Shown here one piece after another: positions 1 through 8,330 of a stretch of 64,000 nt of DNA. The notes beneath the pieces were generated by a model. That model was not told the DNA's origin and searched no databases. It worked only from the letters and a program-made list of their open reading frames with translations. The DNA is from Arthrobacter sp. S39 (GTDB lineage Bacteria > Actinomycetota > Actinomycetes > Actinomycetales > Micrococcaceae), in NCBI RefSeq assembly GCF_004320525.1, contig NZ_SIHX01000002.1, forward strand, positions 521,784 through 585,783. The letters are read 5' to 3'. The position numbers and the translations under genes are program-made. Every line of letters begins with the position of its first letter. Within the stretch, counting starts at the first letter, position 1.

Positions 1-1
1 C

Positions 2-433
2 TACCGCGCCTACTTCGGCCAGAAGGATGCCCAGCAGCTGGCGCTGGTCCGTCGCATGGTGGCCGACCTGAACTTCCCCGTCGACATCGTGGGAGTGCCC
101 ACGGTGCGGTCCGCCGACGGCCTGGCCCTGTCCAGCCGCAACCGCTTCCTGTCCGACGAACAACGCGAAGCCGCGCTGGTCCTCTCCAGGGCGCTGCGGC
201 TCATCGAGGACCGCGCCAACGCGCACGAACCGCTGGACCTCGAGTCCGCCCAGGACCTGGTGGCGTCCCAGCCGCTGGTGGACCTGGACTACTTCGAAGT
301 GGTGGACCCGGGCACGCTGGAACCCTTAGCCGAGAACTGCCGGGAGACCCCGTTCCGCGGCGAGGCCCTGGCGATCATCGCCGCCAAAGTGGGCCCGGTC
401 CGGCTGATCGACAACGTGCCGCTGAGCTCCTAA
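2..433 (+). CDS. panC: Pantothenate synthetase, C-terminal part (gene cut by window start)
   Basis: PanC condenses D-pantoate with beta-alanine using ATP, the last step of pantothenate (vitamin B5) synthesis in the cytoplasm. The visible 143 residues begin just before the KDAQQL stretch that helps bind pantoate and ATP, and include the SSRN motif ([11 protein letters not shown]) that binds the adenylate. The reading frame is open to the first base, so the N-terminal nucleotide-binding half lies outside the window. The family is usually about 280-310 residues. In Mycobacterium tuberculosis panC lies a few genes from lysS; here about 43 kb separates the two. The identification is secure from these motifs. 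Confidence 0.95.
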   Translation, partial: YRAYFGQKDAQQLALVRRMVADLNFPVDIVGVPTVRSADGLALSSRNRFLSDEQREAALVLSRALRLIEDRANAHEPLDLESAQDLVASQPLVDLDYFEVVDPGTLEPLAENCRETPFRGEALAIIAAKVGPVRLIDNVPLSS

Positions 434-483
434 AGCTTCGATTTCCCCATTTGTCGGCAGGCTGTGGGTTATGCTCTCGAAGT

Positions 484-504
484 GTTGCCCCATGCCGGGG
501 CAAC
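484..504 (+). other. Perfect hairpin after panC, in the leader of the next small gene
   Basis: GTTGCCCC (484-491) and GGGGCAAC (497-504) form an 8-bp stem with a 5-base loop. No T run follows, so this is not a clear Rho-independent terminator. It could be the end of the panC transcript or a structure in the leader of the gene that starts at 579. Confidence 0.5.
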
Positions 505-578
505 GGCCCCGCGTACGGCGCTCCCTTGGAGGCTCCAAATCTTTGAGGCCAAATTCAGTGAAGGCAGGAGCATCAACT

Positions 579-800
579 GTGACGAGCACCCTTGAGACCG
601 AAACCTCCGCATTAGGCCTGCAGGCCCAGGAGATCATTGCCTCCGTCCTCGAAGACCCCGCCCCTGACCTCGCCGAGGTCCAGGACCGTCTGCGGGGGTA
701 CCTTGCTGCCTACCCGGGATTCCCCGAGCGGGCGTTGCTGGCGCATCTGATGGAGACCTCTGACCGGGTCAACGCCGAACCAGACGGTCCCGGCTTCTAG
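579..800 (+). CDS. Small helical protein, family not recognised; paralogue of the facing gene
   Basis: A 73-residue acidic protein that I cannot assign to a family. The GTG start at 579 is chosen because GGCAGGAG lies 8 bases upstream; the longer frame back to 471 has no ribosome binding site and a composition unlike a protein. The central segment (QAQEIIASVLED, then RLRGYLAAYPGFPERALLAHLM) matches the protein encoded on the opposite strand at 797-1063 (QAQEIIDEVL, RLRRCVARHPGEPEQALLEQLM) in both sequence and spacing, so the two are paralogues. The genes face each other and their stop codons share the four bases CTAG. No signal peptide or membrane segment is visible. Role unknown. Confidence 0.7.
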   Translation: MTSTLETETSALGLQAQEIIASVLEDPAPDLAEVQDRLRGYLAAYPGFPERALLAHLMETSDRVNAEPDGPGF

Positions 801-1063
801 ACGGGAAGGTCCCGGTTGAACATCAGTTGTTCCAGCAGCGCCTGCTCCGGCTCCCCGGGATGCCGCGCCACGCAGCGGCGCAGCCTGGCCCTGGCCAGTT
901 CCTCACCCGGTGACTTTCCGCAGAGCACTTCGTCGATGATTTCCTGGGCCTGCCACCGCAGTGACTCGATCGCGAACCGCCGAATCTCGACTGGGTTGAA
1001 GCTTTCTTCCATCCAAGGATCTGGGTCTGCGGGCACGCTTTGAAACATCCGCTCTGCTGACAT
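797..1063 (-). CDS. Small helical protein, convergent paralogue of the gene at 579
   Basis: An 88-residue protein of unknown function. The ATG at 1063 is preceded by AAGGAGG at good spacing, which makes it far better than the upstream in-frame ATG at 1141. The first 35 residues are acidic and aromatic (DPDPWMEESF) and are not shared with the paralogue. The rest aligns with the protein at 579-800 through QAQEII, VL, RLR, HPGEPEQALLEQLM. It is transcribed away from the TetR gene starting near 1193, and the 130-bp gap holds a palindrome, so that regulator may control it. A toxin-antitoxin function is not suggested by anything in the sequence. Confidence 0.75.
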   Translation of the reverse strand: MSAERMFQSVPADPDPWMEESFNPVEIRRFAIESLRWQAQEIIDEVLCGKSPGEELARARLRRCVARHPGEPEQALLEQLMFNRDLPV

Positions 1064-1152
1064 CGGGGCCTCCTTGCACCAATACGGCGGGATCATCAAC
1101 GGTCCAACCGGCGTCAAAAGCACTGCGCGTAGGAAGAACATTACAACGAGTA

Positions 1153-1162
1153 AGACCGGTCT
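1153..1162. promoter_or_regulatory. Palindrome AGACCGGTCT, candidate TetR operator
   Basis: A perfect 10-bp palindrome lies between the divergent genes starting at 1063 (minus) and about 1193 (plus). TetR regulators often bind such sites in their own divergent promoter region. A TANNNT box, TAAAGT at 1177-1182, lies 10 bases before the TetR ATG. Confidence 0.45.
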
Positions 1163-1192
1163 GTCTCTACCTGGAGTAAAGTGATTTCCACC

Positions 1193-1813
1193 ATGAGTTC
1201 AGCAGCAGAATCTGTTCCGTCCCCGGTGCAAATACAGGCGGGGGCGCCAGCTGGTCACGCCGATGCGGTGGACCGGATCCTTGCTGTTGCCTACGAACTT
1301 TTCTCCCACCGGGGCGTCCGGGACGTCGGCGTCAACGAACTCATTGAACGCTCCGGCGTTGCCAAAGCAACCTTCTACCGGCACTTCCCGTCCAAGGATT
1401 CGCTGGTGCTCGCTTTCCTGGAGCAGCGGGACCGGCAGTGGACCGTGGACGCGATCGTCTCCGAGGCCCGGCGCCGCGGGGCCACTCCCACCGAGCAGCT
1501 GCTTGCCATCTTCGACGTCTTCGGCGACTGGTTCCTGCGCGAGGACTTTGAGGCGTGCTCATTCATCAACATCCTGCTGGAGATGGGACCGGCGCACCCC
1601 CTCGGCCAGGCAAGCATCGACTACCTGGCCAGGATCCGCGGCCACGTCCAGACCCTGGCGGAAGAAGCTGGGCTCGCCCGTCCCGAAGACTTCGCCCGCT
1701 CCTGGCACATCCTCATGAAGGGGTCCATCATCTCGGCCACCGAGGGCGACATGCAGGCGAACAAGCGCGCCCAGCAGATGGCCGCCTGGCTGATCGAACA
1801 CCACCGCAGCTAA
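1193..1813 (+). CDS. TetR/AcrR-family transcriptional regulator
   Basis: A 206-residue one-component repressor. Residues about 25-70 form the TetR DNA-binding domain: RILAVAYELFSHRGVRDVGVN, then ELIERSGVAKATFYRHFPSK, with the family's typical recognition-helix ending (TFYRHF.SK). The C-terminal ligand domain gives no clue to the ligand. Two starts are possible: GTG at 1181, only 4 bases after GGAG, and ATG at 1193, 10 bases after TAAAGT as in near-leaderless genes; I prefer the ATG. The divergent small gene at 797-1063 and the palindrome at 1153-1162 suggest local autoregulation. It is separated from the apionate operon by a strong terminator, so a link to that pathway is unlikely. Confidence 0.88.
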   Translation: MSSAAESVPSPVQIQAGAPAGHADAVDRILAVAYELFSHRGVRDVGVNELIERSGVAKATFYRHFPSKDSLVLAFLEQRDRQWTVDAIVSEARRRGATPTEQLLAIFDVFGDWFLREDFEACSFINILLEMGPAHPLGQASIDYLARIRGHVQTLAEEAGLARPEDFARSWHILMKGSIISATEGDMQANKRAQQMAAWLIEHHRS

Positions 1814-1844
1814 GCCGGGGTCAGAACCGCAGCCCAAAGACAAA

Positions 1845-1898
1845 GTCCGGTGGTTGAGCTTGTCGAAACACGGGTTTCGACAAGCTCAACCACCGGAC
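1845..1898. terminator. 25-bp perfect inverted repeat, bidirectional terminator or REP-like element
   Basis: The arms at 1845-1869 and 1874-1898 pair perfectly over 25 bp around a 4-base loop (ACGG). The arm contains GGTGGTTGAGCTTGTCGAAA, a sequence I recall as a recurrent intergenic palindrome in Arthrobacter-like genomes. It sits between two convergent genes (TetR and apnO), so it can end transcription from both sides. A shorter relative, CCGGTGG-CTCGA-CCACCGG, occurs at 6683-6701. Confidence 0.85.
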
Positions 1899-1917
1899 AA
1901 AGGGCCGCCTGTGGCTG

Positions 1918-2778
1918 CTAGTGCTTGACGGCGTCGAGTTTGAGCATCTTGGCGATGACGCTGTCGAGTTCGGAGTCGTCGAAGATCTTCTTCCAGTCGT
2001 CCTTGATGATGGTGTCCTTGCCGTACTGGATGGCGATTTCGCAGGCTTCGGAGAACGGGTTGGAGCCGCGCAGGGCGTTGGTGAGGGCGATCTGGACGTG
2101 GCCGAACAGCATGGCCTTGGCCGCTTCCTCGGGGACGCCGGCGGTGTGGACGGTCTCGTGCAGGGCCTCGTTGAGCAGGGTGCCGATCATGCAGGCCACG
2201 GTTTCCACCAGGGTGGGTTCGAGGATGGCGAGCTGCTTAACGGTGACCCAGTGGACGTCGATGACGGGCGCGTAGATGATGCGGATGGTGGCCTCGGCGG
2301 CTGCCTTGGTCTCTTCCGTGGCGTCGTCGTCGATCGCGGCGACCACATTCTGCGGGGCGCCTTCGCCGCCGAAGGTATCGGCCCATTCTTCCTTGGTGGT
2401 GCGCTCGAGGAACACGGAGGGGTGGCACGGGTGCGCAACGGCCTGGACGACGTCGTCGCGCTTGGCCAGCAGGCCGGCGTAAGCGGCGGCAGGGTCCAGG
2501 GTGAGCAGGATCGCGCCGGCCTTCAGCTGGGGGACCACGCCCTGGGAGACGACGCCGAGGACGGTGTCCGGGACGGCGAGGATGACCACGTCGGCGTCCT
2601 TGACGGCGTCCTCAGTGGAGGTGGTGGTGCGGCCTTCGGCCTGGATACGTTCCTGGCCTGCGGGGGAGTTCTCGCTGTAAAAGACGGTGTGGTTGCTCTT
2701 CTGGAGGTTGCGGGAAACGCGCATTCCCATTTTGCCACCGGCTCCGATGACGGCTACGGTCAATTTTTCTGCTGACAT
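1918..2778 (-). CDS. apnO: D-apionate oxidoisomerase (6-phosphogluconate dehydrogenase-like)
   Basis: A 286-residue cytoplasmic dehydrogenase. The N-terminus is a Rossmann fold (VAVIGAGGKMGMRVSRNL), followed by a helical C-terminal domain of the phosphogluconate-dehydrogenase type. ApnO converts D-apionate to 3-oxo-isoapionate. The name rests on the family plus context: the gene directly upstream encodes the matching decarboxylase OiaC, and kinase and isomerase genes for the next three steps precede that, with ApnL on the facing strand. The ATG at 2778 has AAGGAG 8 bases upstream, and the oiaC stop lies 1 base before it, so translation is probably coupled. A related sugar-acid dehydrogenase acting on another substrate cannot be excluded. 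It is the last gene of the minus-strand operon. Confidence 0.72.
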   Translation of the reverse strand: MSAEKLTVAVIGAGGKMGMRVSRNLQKSNHTVFYSENSPAGQERIQAEGRTTTSTEDAVKDADVVILAVPDTVLGVVSQGVVPQLKAGAILLTLDPAAAYAGLLAKRDDVVQAVAHPCHPSVFLERTTKEEWADTFGGEGAPQNVVAAIDDDATEETKAAAEATIRIIYAPVIDVHWVTVKQLAILEPTLVETVACMIGTLLNEALHETVHTAGVPEEAAKAMLFGHVQIALTNALRGSNPFSEACEIAIQYGKDTIIKDDWKKIFDDSELDSVIAKMLKLDAVKH

Positions 2779-2779
2779 T

Positions 2780-3610
2780 TCACTTGCTCCTTAGGAATTC
2801 GATGCTTTGCTGGGTCCACTGGTTTTCGAGGCGGATGGTTTCCGCTTCGGAGTCCTGCCATGGCAGCCAGTGTTCGACGATCTGGTTGATATTTCTTTGG
2901 TGGGGCTGGAATTTGCTGACCATGTAGTCGTAGTCGAGCAGGCCTTGGCCGAGCGGCGCGCCGGCGTACGTGAACCCGACCCACCCGTCCTTGCGGCTGA
3001 ACGCGAAGTCCTTGACGTGCATGTTCAGGACGTAAGGTGCGACGGCGTCAATCACCTCGCGCGGCATCTGCAGCGCCGCGACGGTGTTGGCCGGGTCGGA
3101 GCAGATGCCCAGGGACGGGTTGTCCACTGCGCGGATCACGTCAAGGATCAGCGAGGTGGGCACCTGCTCGTAGGTTTCCACCGCGATCTTCACCCCGGCG
3201 GCCTCGAACTCCGGCAGCACGTCCGTGAAGATCGCTACCGCTTCCTCCGCCGTGGGGGTGTGGCCCGGGACGTTGAACATGGTCCGCAGCAGGGGCGAGC
3301 CCAGGATCCCGGCGATGTGCAGGAATTTGCGCAGGTGCTCCGGGCGGATGCCCTTGGTGCCGAGCTCCAGGGCGATGCCCAGCCGGTCCGCAGTGGCCCG
3401 GACGGCTTCCAGTTCGGTGTCCGTCATGGCTTCGAGCGGGGCGTAGTCGCAGACCTGGAACAGGTCCACCCCGAGGGCGGCGGTCCGTTCCAGGGCCTGG
3501 TGGATGCTGAGCGGTTCGGCGACCTTGTCCGAGAGCTGCCAGAAGAACGCGTAGCTGCTCAGCCCGATCCGGGAGCCCTGCCCGATGCGTGAGCCGGTGG
3601 TGGCCGTCAT
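2780..3610 (-). CDS. oiaC: 3-oxo-isoapionate decarboxylase (sugar isomerase-like TIM barrel)
   Basis: A 276-residue protein of the xylose-isomerase-like TIM-barrel superfamily. The acidic and histidine metal ligands of this fold are visible: Glu in VETYEQ, Asp in CSDPAN, His in LNMHVKDF and Glu in QIVEHWLPW. OiaC decarboxylates 3-oxo-isoapionate to L-erythrulose. Without context the protein could be annotated only as a sugar phosphate isomerase/epimerase. Its place between lerI and apnO makes the decarboxylase role likely, because L-erythrulose is the substrate of the kinase encoded upstream. The ATG at 3610 overlaps the lerI stop (ATGA). Confidence 0.68.
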   Translation of the reverse strand: MTATTGSRIGQGSRIGLSSYAFFWQLSDKVAEPLSIHQALERTAALGVDLFQVCDYAPLEAMTDTELEAVRATADRLGIALELGTKGIRPEHLRKFLHIAGILGSPLLRTMFNVPGHTPTAEEAVAIFTDVLPEFEAAGVKIAVETYEQVPTSLILDVIRAVDNPSLGICSDPANTVAALQMPREVIDAVAPYVLNMHVKDFAFSRKDGWVGFTYAGAPLGQGLLDYDYMVSKFQPHQRNINQIVEHWLPWQDSEAETIRLENQWTQQSIEFLRSK

Positions 3611-4449
3611 GCTTTGGCCGCCGTTCCCGCAAGCAGGCCCAGCCGCGCAGCAGCTTCGTCCAGGATAGTCTTCAGCGCTTTCGGATCGTGCGCGAAGCGG
3701 CCCAGGAACAGGCCGGCGACGGCGGAGTCCAGCTTGGTGATCAGGCCGGGTCCGGCGCTGCCGCCGTAAATCACGCGGCTGTCCGCCTGGCCGGGCAGGG
3801 CGCGCAGGTGCGCGTCGAGCCCGGTGATGACGGCGCTGATGTACTCAGGCGTTGCCGGTTCAGGGGCGCCGATGGCCCACTGCGGCTCGTAGGCCACGAT
3901 GGTCCGGCCGGCGGGTCCGAGGGACTGGGCGCGGTTGAGGGCGGCGTCGATCTCCGCGGAGCACTGCGCGATGGCCTCTTCCGGGGAACCGGCGTGAAGT
4001 TCGCCGACGCACAGAATGGGGGTGAGCCCGTTGCGGTAGGCCGCGGCGGTCTTCAGCCCGATGACGGTGTCGTCTTCGCCGAAGATCCGGCGTCGTTCGG
4101 CGTGGCCGACTTCGGCGTAGCGTCCGCCGAGTTCGGCCACGGTCCTGCCGCCGACCTCGCCGGTGAACGCGCCTTCGTCTTCCCAGAAGATGTCCTGGGC
4201 GCCCGCGGCTGCCCCGGCGGTGCCGAGGATCCGGGCGGCTTCGGGAAGCACCGGGAGGGTTGGCAGGACGAAGAGCTCGATGTCGCCGTTCTGGATGGCC
4301 GGGTGTGCGAACGCGATGGCGGCGACGTCGCGGCAGTAATCCACGGAGCGCTGGTAGCCGAAGTACATCTTCAGGCTGACGCCGATGATGGCCTTCGGTG
4401 CAGTGGATTCTCCGGCGCGGGCCGAAGGGTTCTTAGCAGGAAGTGACAC
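3607..4449 (-). CDS. lerI: L-erythrulose-1-phosphate isomerase (triosephosphate isomerase-like)
   Basis: A 280-residue triosephosphate-isomerase-fold protein. Visible motifs are the substrate lysine in [10 protein letters not shown], the catalytic glutamate in [15 protein letters not shown] and the phosphate-gripping GGSAGPGL. LerI turns L-erythrulose 1-phosphate into D-erythrulose 4-phosphate, as described for tetritol use in mycobacteria. The loop after the catalytic glutamate (APEPATPEY) and the length fit the tetrulose-phosphate subgroup better than glycolytic TpiA, which is normally encoded with gap and pgk. The start is GTG at 4449, with AAGGA upstream. It overlaps the 3' end of derI by 17 bp and shares ATGA with oiaC. 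Confidence 0.8.
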   Translation of the reverse strand: MSLPAKNPSARAGESTAPKAIIGVSLKMYFGYQRSVDYCRDVAAIAFAHPAIQNGDIELFVLPTLPVLPEAARILGTAGAAAGAQDIFWEDEGAFTGEVGGRTVAELGGRYAEVGHAERRRIFGEDDTVIGLKTAAAYRNGLTPILCVGELHAGSPEEAIAQCSAEIDAALNRAQSLGPAGRTIVAYEPQWAIGAPEPATPEYISAVITGLDAHLRALPGQADSRVIYGGSAGPGLITKLDSAVAGLFLGRFAHDPKALKTILDEAAARLGLLAGTAAKA

Positions 4450-4903
4450 CCTCGTAGTCCTTAATCAGGGTGACTTTCTCGGCCGAGGCGGAGGTTTCGT
4501 CGAACGTGTAGGTCAGCCATTCCTTGGCGAGCCGGCGGGCGAGCTCCAGGCCAACAACGCGCTGGCCGAACGTGAGGACCTGGACGTTGTTGGACAGGAT
4601 GGAGCGTTCAACCGAGTAGCTGTCGTGCGCGGTGACGGCGCGGATGCCGGGGACCTTGTTCGCGGCGATGGCCACGCCGAGCCCGGTGCCGCAGACCAGC
4701 AGGGCGCGGTCGGCCTTGCCGGCGGCGATGAGCTCGGCGGCGGCGATGGCCACGGACGGGTAGGGGGTGTGGCTGGTGGCATCCACCCCGACATCGGTGA
4801 CGGATTCGACCAGGTCGGAGGCCTCCAGATCAGCCTTCAGGGCTTCCTTGTATTCGAAACCGGCGTCGTCGGCTCCAACAATCAGGCGCAGTTTGGCGCT
4901 CAT
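4433..4903 (-). CDS. derI: D-erythrulose-4-phosphate isomerase (RpiB family)
   Basis: A 156-residue RpiB/LacAB-type isomerase that makes D-erythrose 4-phosphate, which enters the pentose phosphate and aromatic pathways. The family motif [19 protein letters not shown] with its catalytic cysteine is present, as is [15 protein letters not shown] with the ring-opening histidine region. The usual N-terminal SDHAG reads ADDAG here, so a histidine is replaced by aspartate; this may mark the tetrulose-phosphate subgroup. The ATG at 4903 overlaps the lerK stop (ATGA), showing tight coupling. Ribose-5-phosphate isomerase activity is the main alternative. Confidence 0.8.
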   Translation of the reverse strand: MSAKLRLIVGADDAGFEYKEALKADLEASDLVESVTDVGVDATSHTPYPSVAIAAAELIAAGKADRALLVCGTGLGVAIAANKVPGIRAVTAHDSYSVERSILSNNVQVLTFGQRVVGLELARRLAKEWLTYTFDETSASAEKVTLIKDYEGVTSC

Positions 4904-6654
4904 GCTTTCTCCTTTATGGTTGCTGCAGCTTTCGCCTCGGCGAAAGTGTTGTGGATGGCTCGGATGATCAGCGCCATGGACACGGCGCCCGCGTCCGGGG
5001 TGCCGAGGCTCTTCTCGGCGTGCGGGCGGGCGCGGCCCATGAGGGGCAGCAGCTGGGCGGTTGCTTCGGCGGCCTGCTCCGCGGTCACCGCAGCGGCGGC
5101 CCAGGCCTCGGTGAGGGACTTCCCGGCGTCGACGCCGGATGCCAGGGCATCGCGGAAGGGGACCAGGACGTCCACCAGGGTCTTGTCCCCGGGCTTGGCC
5201 TTGCCGAAGTCCATGATCGCGGCCGCGGCGCCAGCGACACCTTTGGCGACAGCACCTGCGTCGGGCGCCTTGCTGTCACCGACGGCGTCACCGACGGCCC
5301 GCAGGGCCATGCCCCAGAGCGCACCGGAGGTGCCGCCGGCCTTGTCGGCCCAGGCGTCAGCGGCGAAGTGCAAGGTGGTGGCGGCACCGGCGCCGCGGGC
5401 GACGGCGTCCGTCGCGGCTGCGACGGCGGCGCGGACACCCCGCTCCATCCCGATGCCGTGGTCACCGTCTCCGGCGATCGCATCGATCCGGCCCAGCTCG
5501 TCGGCGTTGGCGTCGACGACGGCTTTTGCGGCGCCGAGGGCTGCGAGGACGCGGACGGCTCCGGCGCGGGACTCTTCGGTGGCCTCGGGGATGGTTTGTT
5601 CGGCTTCGGTGAGGTCATCGGCGTCGGAGGGTTCCAGGGCGGCGGCGATGACGGCGCCGCGGCGGAAGGCCGGGGCATCGGCGGGGGCGTTCCAGAGGGT
5701 TTCGAGTTCGTCGTCGAGCCAGAAGAGTGTCAGGGAGGTGCCGGCCATGTCGAAGCTGGTGACGAGTTCGCCGACCTGCGGGTCCACCGCTTCCAGGCCG
5801 GCCTCGGCGAGGAGTTGGGCGACGCGGCGGTAGACGACGAAGAGTTCTTCGTACTTGACGCTGCCCAAACCGTTCAGGATCGGGACCACGCGGGCACCGC
5901 TGGTCTCGAGGCCTTCGGGGATTTCGGTGAGGAGTTTGGCGACCAGGAGCTCGGCGAGCTCATCCGCCGTCGGAACGTCCGTCTCGTCGATCCCGGGTTC
6001 GCCATGGATGCCCATGCCCACGGCCATCCGGCCCTCCGGCACGGAAAACAGCGGGTGGTCCGCGCCGGGCAGGGTGCAGCCGGTGAACGCGACACCGAAG
6101 GAACGGGTGCGGTCGTTGGCGCGTTCGGCGATCTCCACGACTGAGTCCATGGAGTAGCCGGCTTCCGCGGCCGCAGCGGCGACCTTGAAGACGGTCAGGT
6201 CACCGGCGATGCCGCGGCGCTTGGCCCGCTCGGCCAGCGGGGCGGAGGAAACGTCGTCGGTGACGGCGATGCTGCGGCAGTCGATGCCCTCGCTACGGAG
6301 GCGGTCCTGGGCCTGGTTGAAATGCAGGACATCGCCGGCGTAGTTGCCGTAACCCAGGAGCACGCCGCCGCCGTTCGCTGCCGCCTTGGCCACGTTGTAG
6401 ACCTGCTGGGCGGACGGGGAAGCGAAGAGGTTGCCCATTGCGGCGCCGTGCGCCAGGCCCTGGCCCACCAGCCCGGCGAAGGCGGGGTAGTGGCCGGAGC
6501 CGCCGCCGATCACCAAAGCCACCGTGTCCGGTGTGCTCTTGGTGTTGCGGACAACGCCGCCCGAGACGCGCTTGACCCAGCGGCCGTGGGAGGCGACAAA
6601 GCCCTCGATCATTTCGTCAGCAAAGGCTGCGGGTTCGTTGAACAGGCGGGTCAT
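4900..6654 (-). CDS. lerK: L-erythrulose kinase (fused DhaK-DhaL, ATP-dependent)
   Basis: A 584-residue kinase of the dihydroxyacetone kinase family. The N-terminal DhaK half has [12 protein letters not shown] and the substrate-binding histidine in GMGIHGEPG. The C-terminal DhaL half (from about residue 370) has the ATP/Mg motif [13 protein letters not shown] and GGTSGALWG. LerK phosphorylates L-erythrulose. Two-domain ATP enzymes of this kind also act on dihydroxyacetone; the adjacent lerI and derI genes argue for the tetrulose. A separate PTS-type dhaKLM set lies at 52347-54678, so glycerone use is probably covered there. The ATG at 6654 has AGGAG 7 bases upstream. Confidence 0.82.
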   Translation of the reverse strand: MTRLFNEPAAFADEMIEGFVASHGRWVKRVSGGVVRNTKSTPDTVALVIGGGSGHYPAFAGLVGQGLAHGAAMGNLFASPSAQQVYNVAKAAANGGGVLLGYGNYAGDVLHFNQAQDRLRSEGIDCRSIAVTDDVSSAPLAERAKRRGIAGDLTVFKVAAAAAEAGYSMDSVVEIAERANDRTRSFGVAFTGCTLPGADHPLFSVPEGRMAVGMGIHGEPGIDETDVPTADELAELLVAKLLTEIPEGLETSGARVVPILNGLGSVKYEELFVVYRRVAQLLAEAGLEAVDPQVGELVTSFDMAGTSLTLFWLDDELETLWNAPADAPAFRRGAVIAAALEPSDADDLTEAEQTIPEATEESRAGAVRVLAALGAAKAVVDANADELGRIDAIAGDGDHGIGMERGVRAAVAAATDAVARGAGAATTLHFAADAWADKAGGTSGALWGMALRAVGDAVGDSKAPDAGAVAKGVAGAAAAIMDFGKAKPGDKTLVDVLVPFRDALASGVDAGKSLTEAWAAAAVTAEQAAEATAQLLPLMGRARPHAEKSLGTPDAGAVSMALIIRAIHNTFAEAKAAATIKEKA

Positions 6655-6682
6655 GGGAAAGCTCCTGGAGTTATTGCTCGCT

Positions 6683-6747
6683 CCGGTGGCTCGACCACCG
6701 GTTAGTGAATTGGTGCGGGGGCGCCCGCGGGTAAGGCGGGCGCCCCC
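6683..6747. terminator. Two consecutive hairpins between the importer gene and lerK
   Basis: Seen on the coding (minus) strand after the MFS stop, the first stem is a perfect 12-bp GC stem (6717-6728 with 6736-6747, 7-base loop). The second is CCGGTGG/CCACCGG (6683-6689 with 6695-6701). There is no clear T run. They may partly stop transcription, so that the importer is made in a different amount from the enzymes, or protect the mRNA end. Confidence 0.55.
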
Positions 6748-6754
6748 GGGTCTG

Positions 6755-8119
6755 TTAAGGCTCGGAGTGGTGTCCGGCTCCCTGGGGATCCAGTGCCTCT
6801 GCGGGAATGCCCTCGCTGACCTTGCCGGAGCGGCTGAGCACCACCATCAGGATCGAGGAGAGGAGCATAAAGCCGCCCACCACGAACATCGGAACGGTGT
6901 AGCCGCCGGTGAGGTCCTTCAGCCAGCCGGTGACGTAGCCTGCGCTGAAGCCGGCAAGGTTGCCGATCGTGTTGATCAGGGCGATGCCGGCAGCCGCTGC
7001 TGCGCCGGTCAGGAACTGGGTGGGTACAGTCCAGAAGTTGGGCAGGGCCGCGAAGATGGACATCGCAGTGATGGTGATGACGGCGATGGTGGCCGCCGGG
7101 GATCCGGCGAACAGTGCCAGCGGGATGCTCAGGCCGCCGATCAGGGCGGGAAGGGCGATGTGCCAGGTCTTGACCCCGCGCTTGGTGGCGTCCTTGGACC
7201 AGAAGTACAGGGCGAACGCTGCCGGCAGGTACGGGATCGCGGTGATCAGGCCCTTCTGCAGGACGTCGAACTTGGTGCCGTAGATGCCTTCGAAGCCGGC
7301 GATGATGGTGGGAAGGAAGAAGCCGAGGGCGTACAGGCCGTAGATGAAGCCGAAGTAGATGGCGGAGAGCATCCAGACGCGGCCGTTGCCGAAGACGGTG
7401 CGGACGCTGACGTGCTTGTTGCTGGCCGCAGTTTCCTTCTTTTCCTTCTCCAGGGCGCCGGTCAGCCAGGTCTTTTCTTCCTGGGTCAGCCACTTGGCCT
7501 TGGAGGGGGAGTCAGCCAGGTAGAACCAGGCGACGATGCCGACGATGATGGCGGGGATGGCGACGCCGAAGAACATCACGCGCCAGCCCTCAAGTCCGAA
7601 GAGGCCGTGCTGCTGAATGAGGAGGCCGGCCAGCGGCGCACCGATCACGGTGGTCAGCGGCTGGGCCAAGTAGAACAGGGCGAGGATCTTGCTGCGGTGG
7701 CGGGAAGGGACCCAGAGACTCAGGAACAGGATGGCGCCGGGGAAGAAGCCGGCCTCCGCCACACCCAGGATGAAGCGCAGGATGTAGAGCTGCTCAACGT
7801 TGCCTACCCAGGTGAACAACAGGGAAACGATGCCCCAGCTGACCATGATGCGGGCGAGCCAGCGGCGGGCGCCAAACTTGTGCAGGGCCAGGTTGCTGGG
7901 AACCTCCAGCAGGATGTAGCCGATGAAGAAGACTCCGGACGCGAAGCCGAACTGGGCTGCCGAGAGGGCCAGGTCCGTGTTCATGCCGTTGGGGCCGGCG
8001 AACGAGATGGCCGTGCGGTCCAGGTAGTTGATGAAGAACATCAGCGCGACGAAGGGGACAAGCCGTACCGCCACTTTCCTGATTGCGGATTTTTCGACCA
8101 CCGATTGTGTGGTGTCCAC
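6755..8119 (-). CDS. MFS sugar-acid importer, anion:cation symporter type
   Basis: A 454-residue inner-membrane permease with about 12 hydrophobic segments. The first loop carries the family signature INYLDRTAISFAGP, and GARRWLARIMVSWG follows the second segment, as in glucarate and phthalate transporters of the ACS family. The likely substrate is an organic anion such as apionate; this is inferred from being first in the apionate operon. The start is GTG at 8119 with AGGAG 6 bases upstream. The promoter with an embedded palindrome lies about 110 bp upstream. Confidence 0.85.
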   Translation of the reverse strand: MDTTQSVVEKSAIRKVAVRLVPFVALMFFINYLDRTAISFAGPNGMNTDLALSAAQFGFASGVFFIGYILLEVPSNLALHKFGARRWLARIMVSWGIVSLLFTWVGNVEQLYILRFILGVAEAGFFPGAILFLSLWVPSRHRSKILALFYLAQPLTTVIGAPLAGLLIQQHGLFGLEGWRVMFFGVAIPAIIVGIVAWFYLADSPSKAKWLTQEEKTWLTGALEKEKKETAASNKHVSVRTVFGNGRVWMLSAIYFGFIYGLYALGFFLPTIIAGFEGIYGTKFDVLQKGLITAIPYLPAAFALYFWSKDATKRGVKTWHIALPALIGGLSIPLALFAGSPAATIAVITITAMSIFAALPNFWTVPTQFLTGAAAAAGIALINTIGNLAGFSAGYVTGWLKDLTGGYTVPMFVVGGFMLLSSILMVVLSRSGKVSEGIPAEALDPQGAGHHSEP

Positions 8120-8231
8120 GTTGACTCCTAGATGTTGATGTCCCGGCTGCGTCCGTCACTGGAGGCTTGGGGTCTGTTTCAACGCCGGAAGGGACTCGAG
8201 GCCAACCGGCGGCTAAAGCATTGTGACTTCA

Positions 8232-8269
8232 ACGATAGGAGCGAATCGCAAATTGGTCAACCGGTTGAC
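8232..8269 (-). promoter_or_regulatory. Promoter and operator of the MFS-lerK-derI-lerI-oiaC-apnO operon
   Basis: On the minus strand, TTGACC (8260-8255), a 17-base spacer and TATCGT (8237-8232) form a good housekeeping promoter. The -35 box lies inside the perfect 14-bp palindrome GTCAACCGGTTGAC (8256-8269). A protein on that site would block the promoter. The same arrangement occurs at 9128-9166. Confidence 0.8.
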
Positions 8270-8318
8270 GTGTTGTTTTTTGAAATTCATCATGGCGGTT
8301 GGTGGCGGAGCCGGTTGC

Positions 8319-8324
8319 TACGCT
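8319..8324 (+). promoter_or_regulatory. -10 box TACGCT of the GntR gene, leaderless type
   Basis: TACGCT ends 6 bases before the GTG at 8331, the spacing of leaderless actinobacterial transcripts in which transcription starts at the initiation codon. Confidence 0.55.
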
Positions 8325-8330
8325 TGGGAG

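Noticed and set aside
579..1063. Toxin-antitoxin pair
   Set aside because: The genes are convergent rather than in one operon, and the proteins are similar to each other, which is not the layout of such pairs.
797..1141. Longer version of the minus-strand small gene starting at ATG 1141
   Set aside because: The extra 26 codons lack a ribosome binding site and overlap the palindrome region, while ATG 1063 has AAGGAGG at ideal spacing.
6524..8131. 535-codon plus-strand open frame opposite the MFS importer gene
   Set aside because: The translation is glutamine/glycine/aspartate-rich without membrane segments or motifs, while the opposite strand encodes a clear MFS protein.
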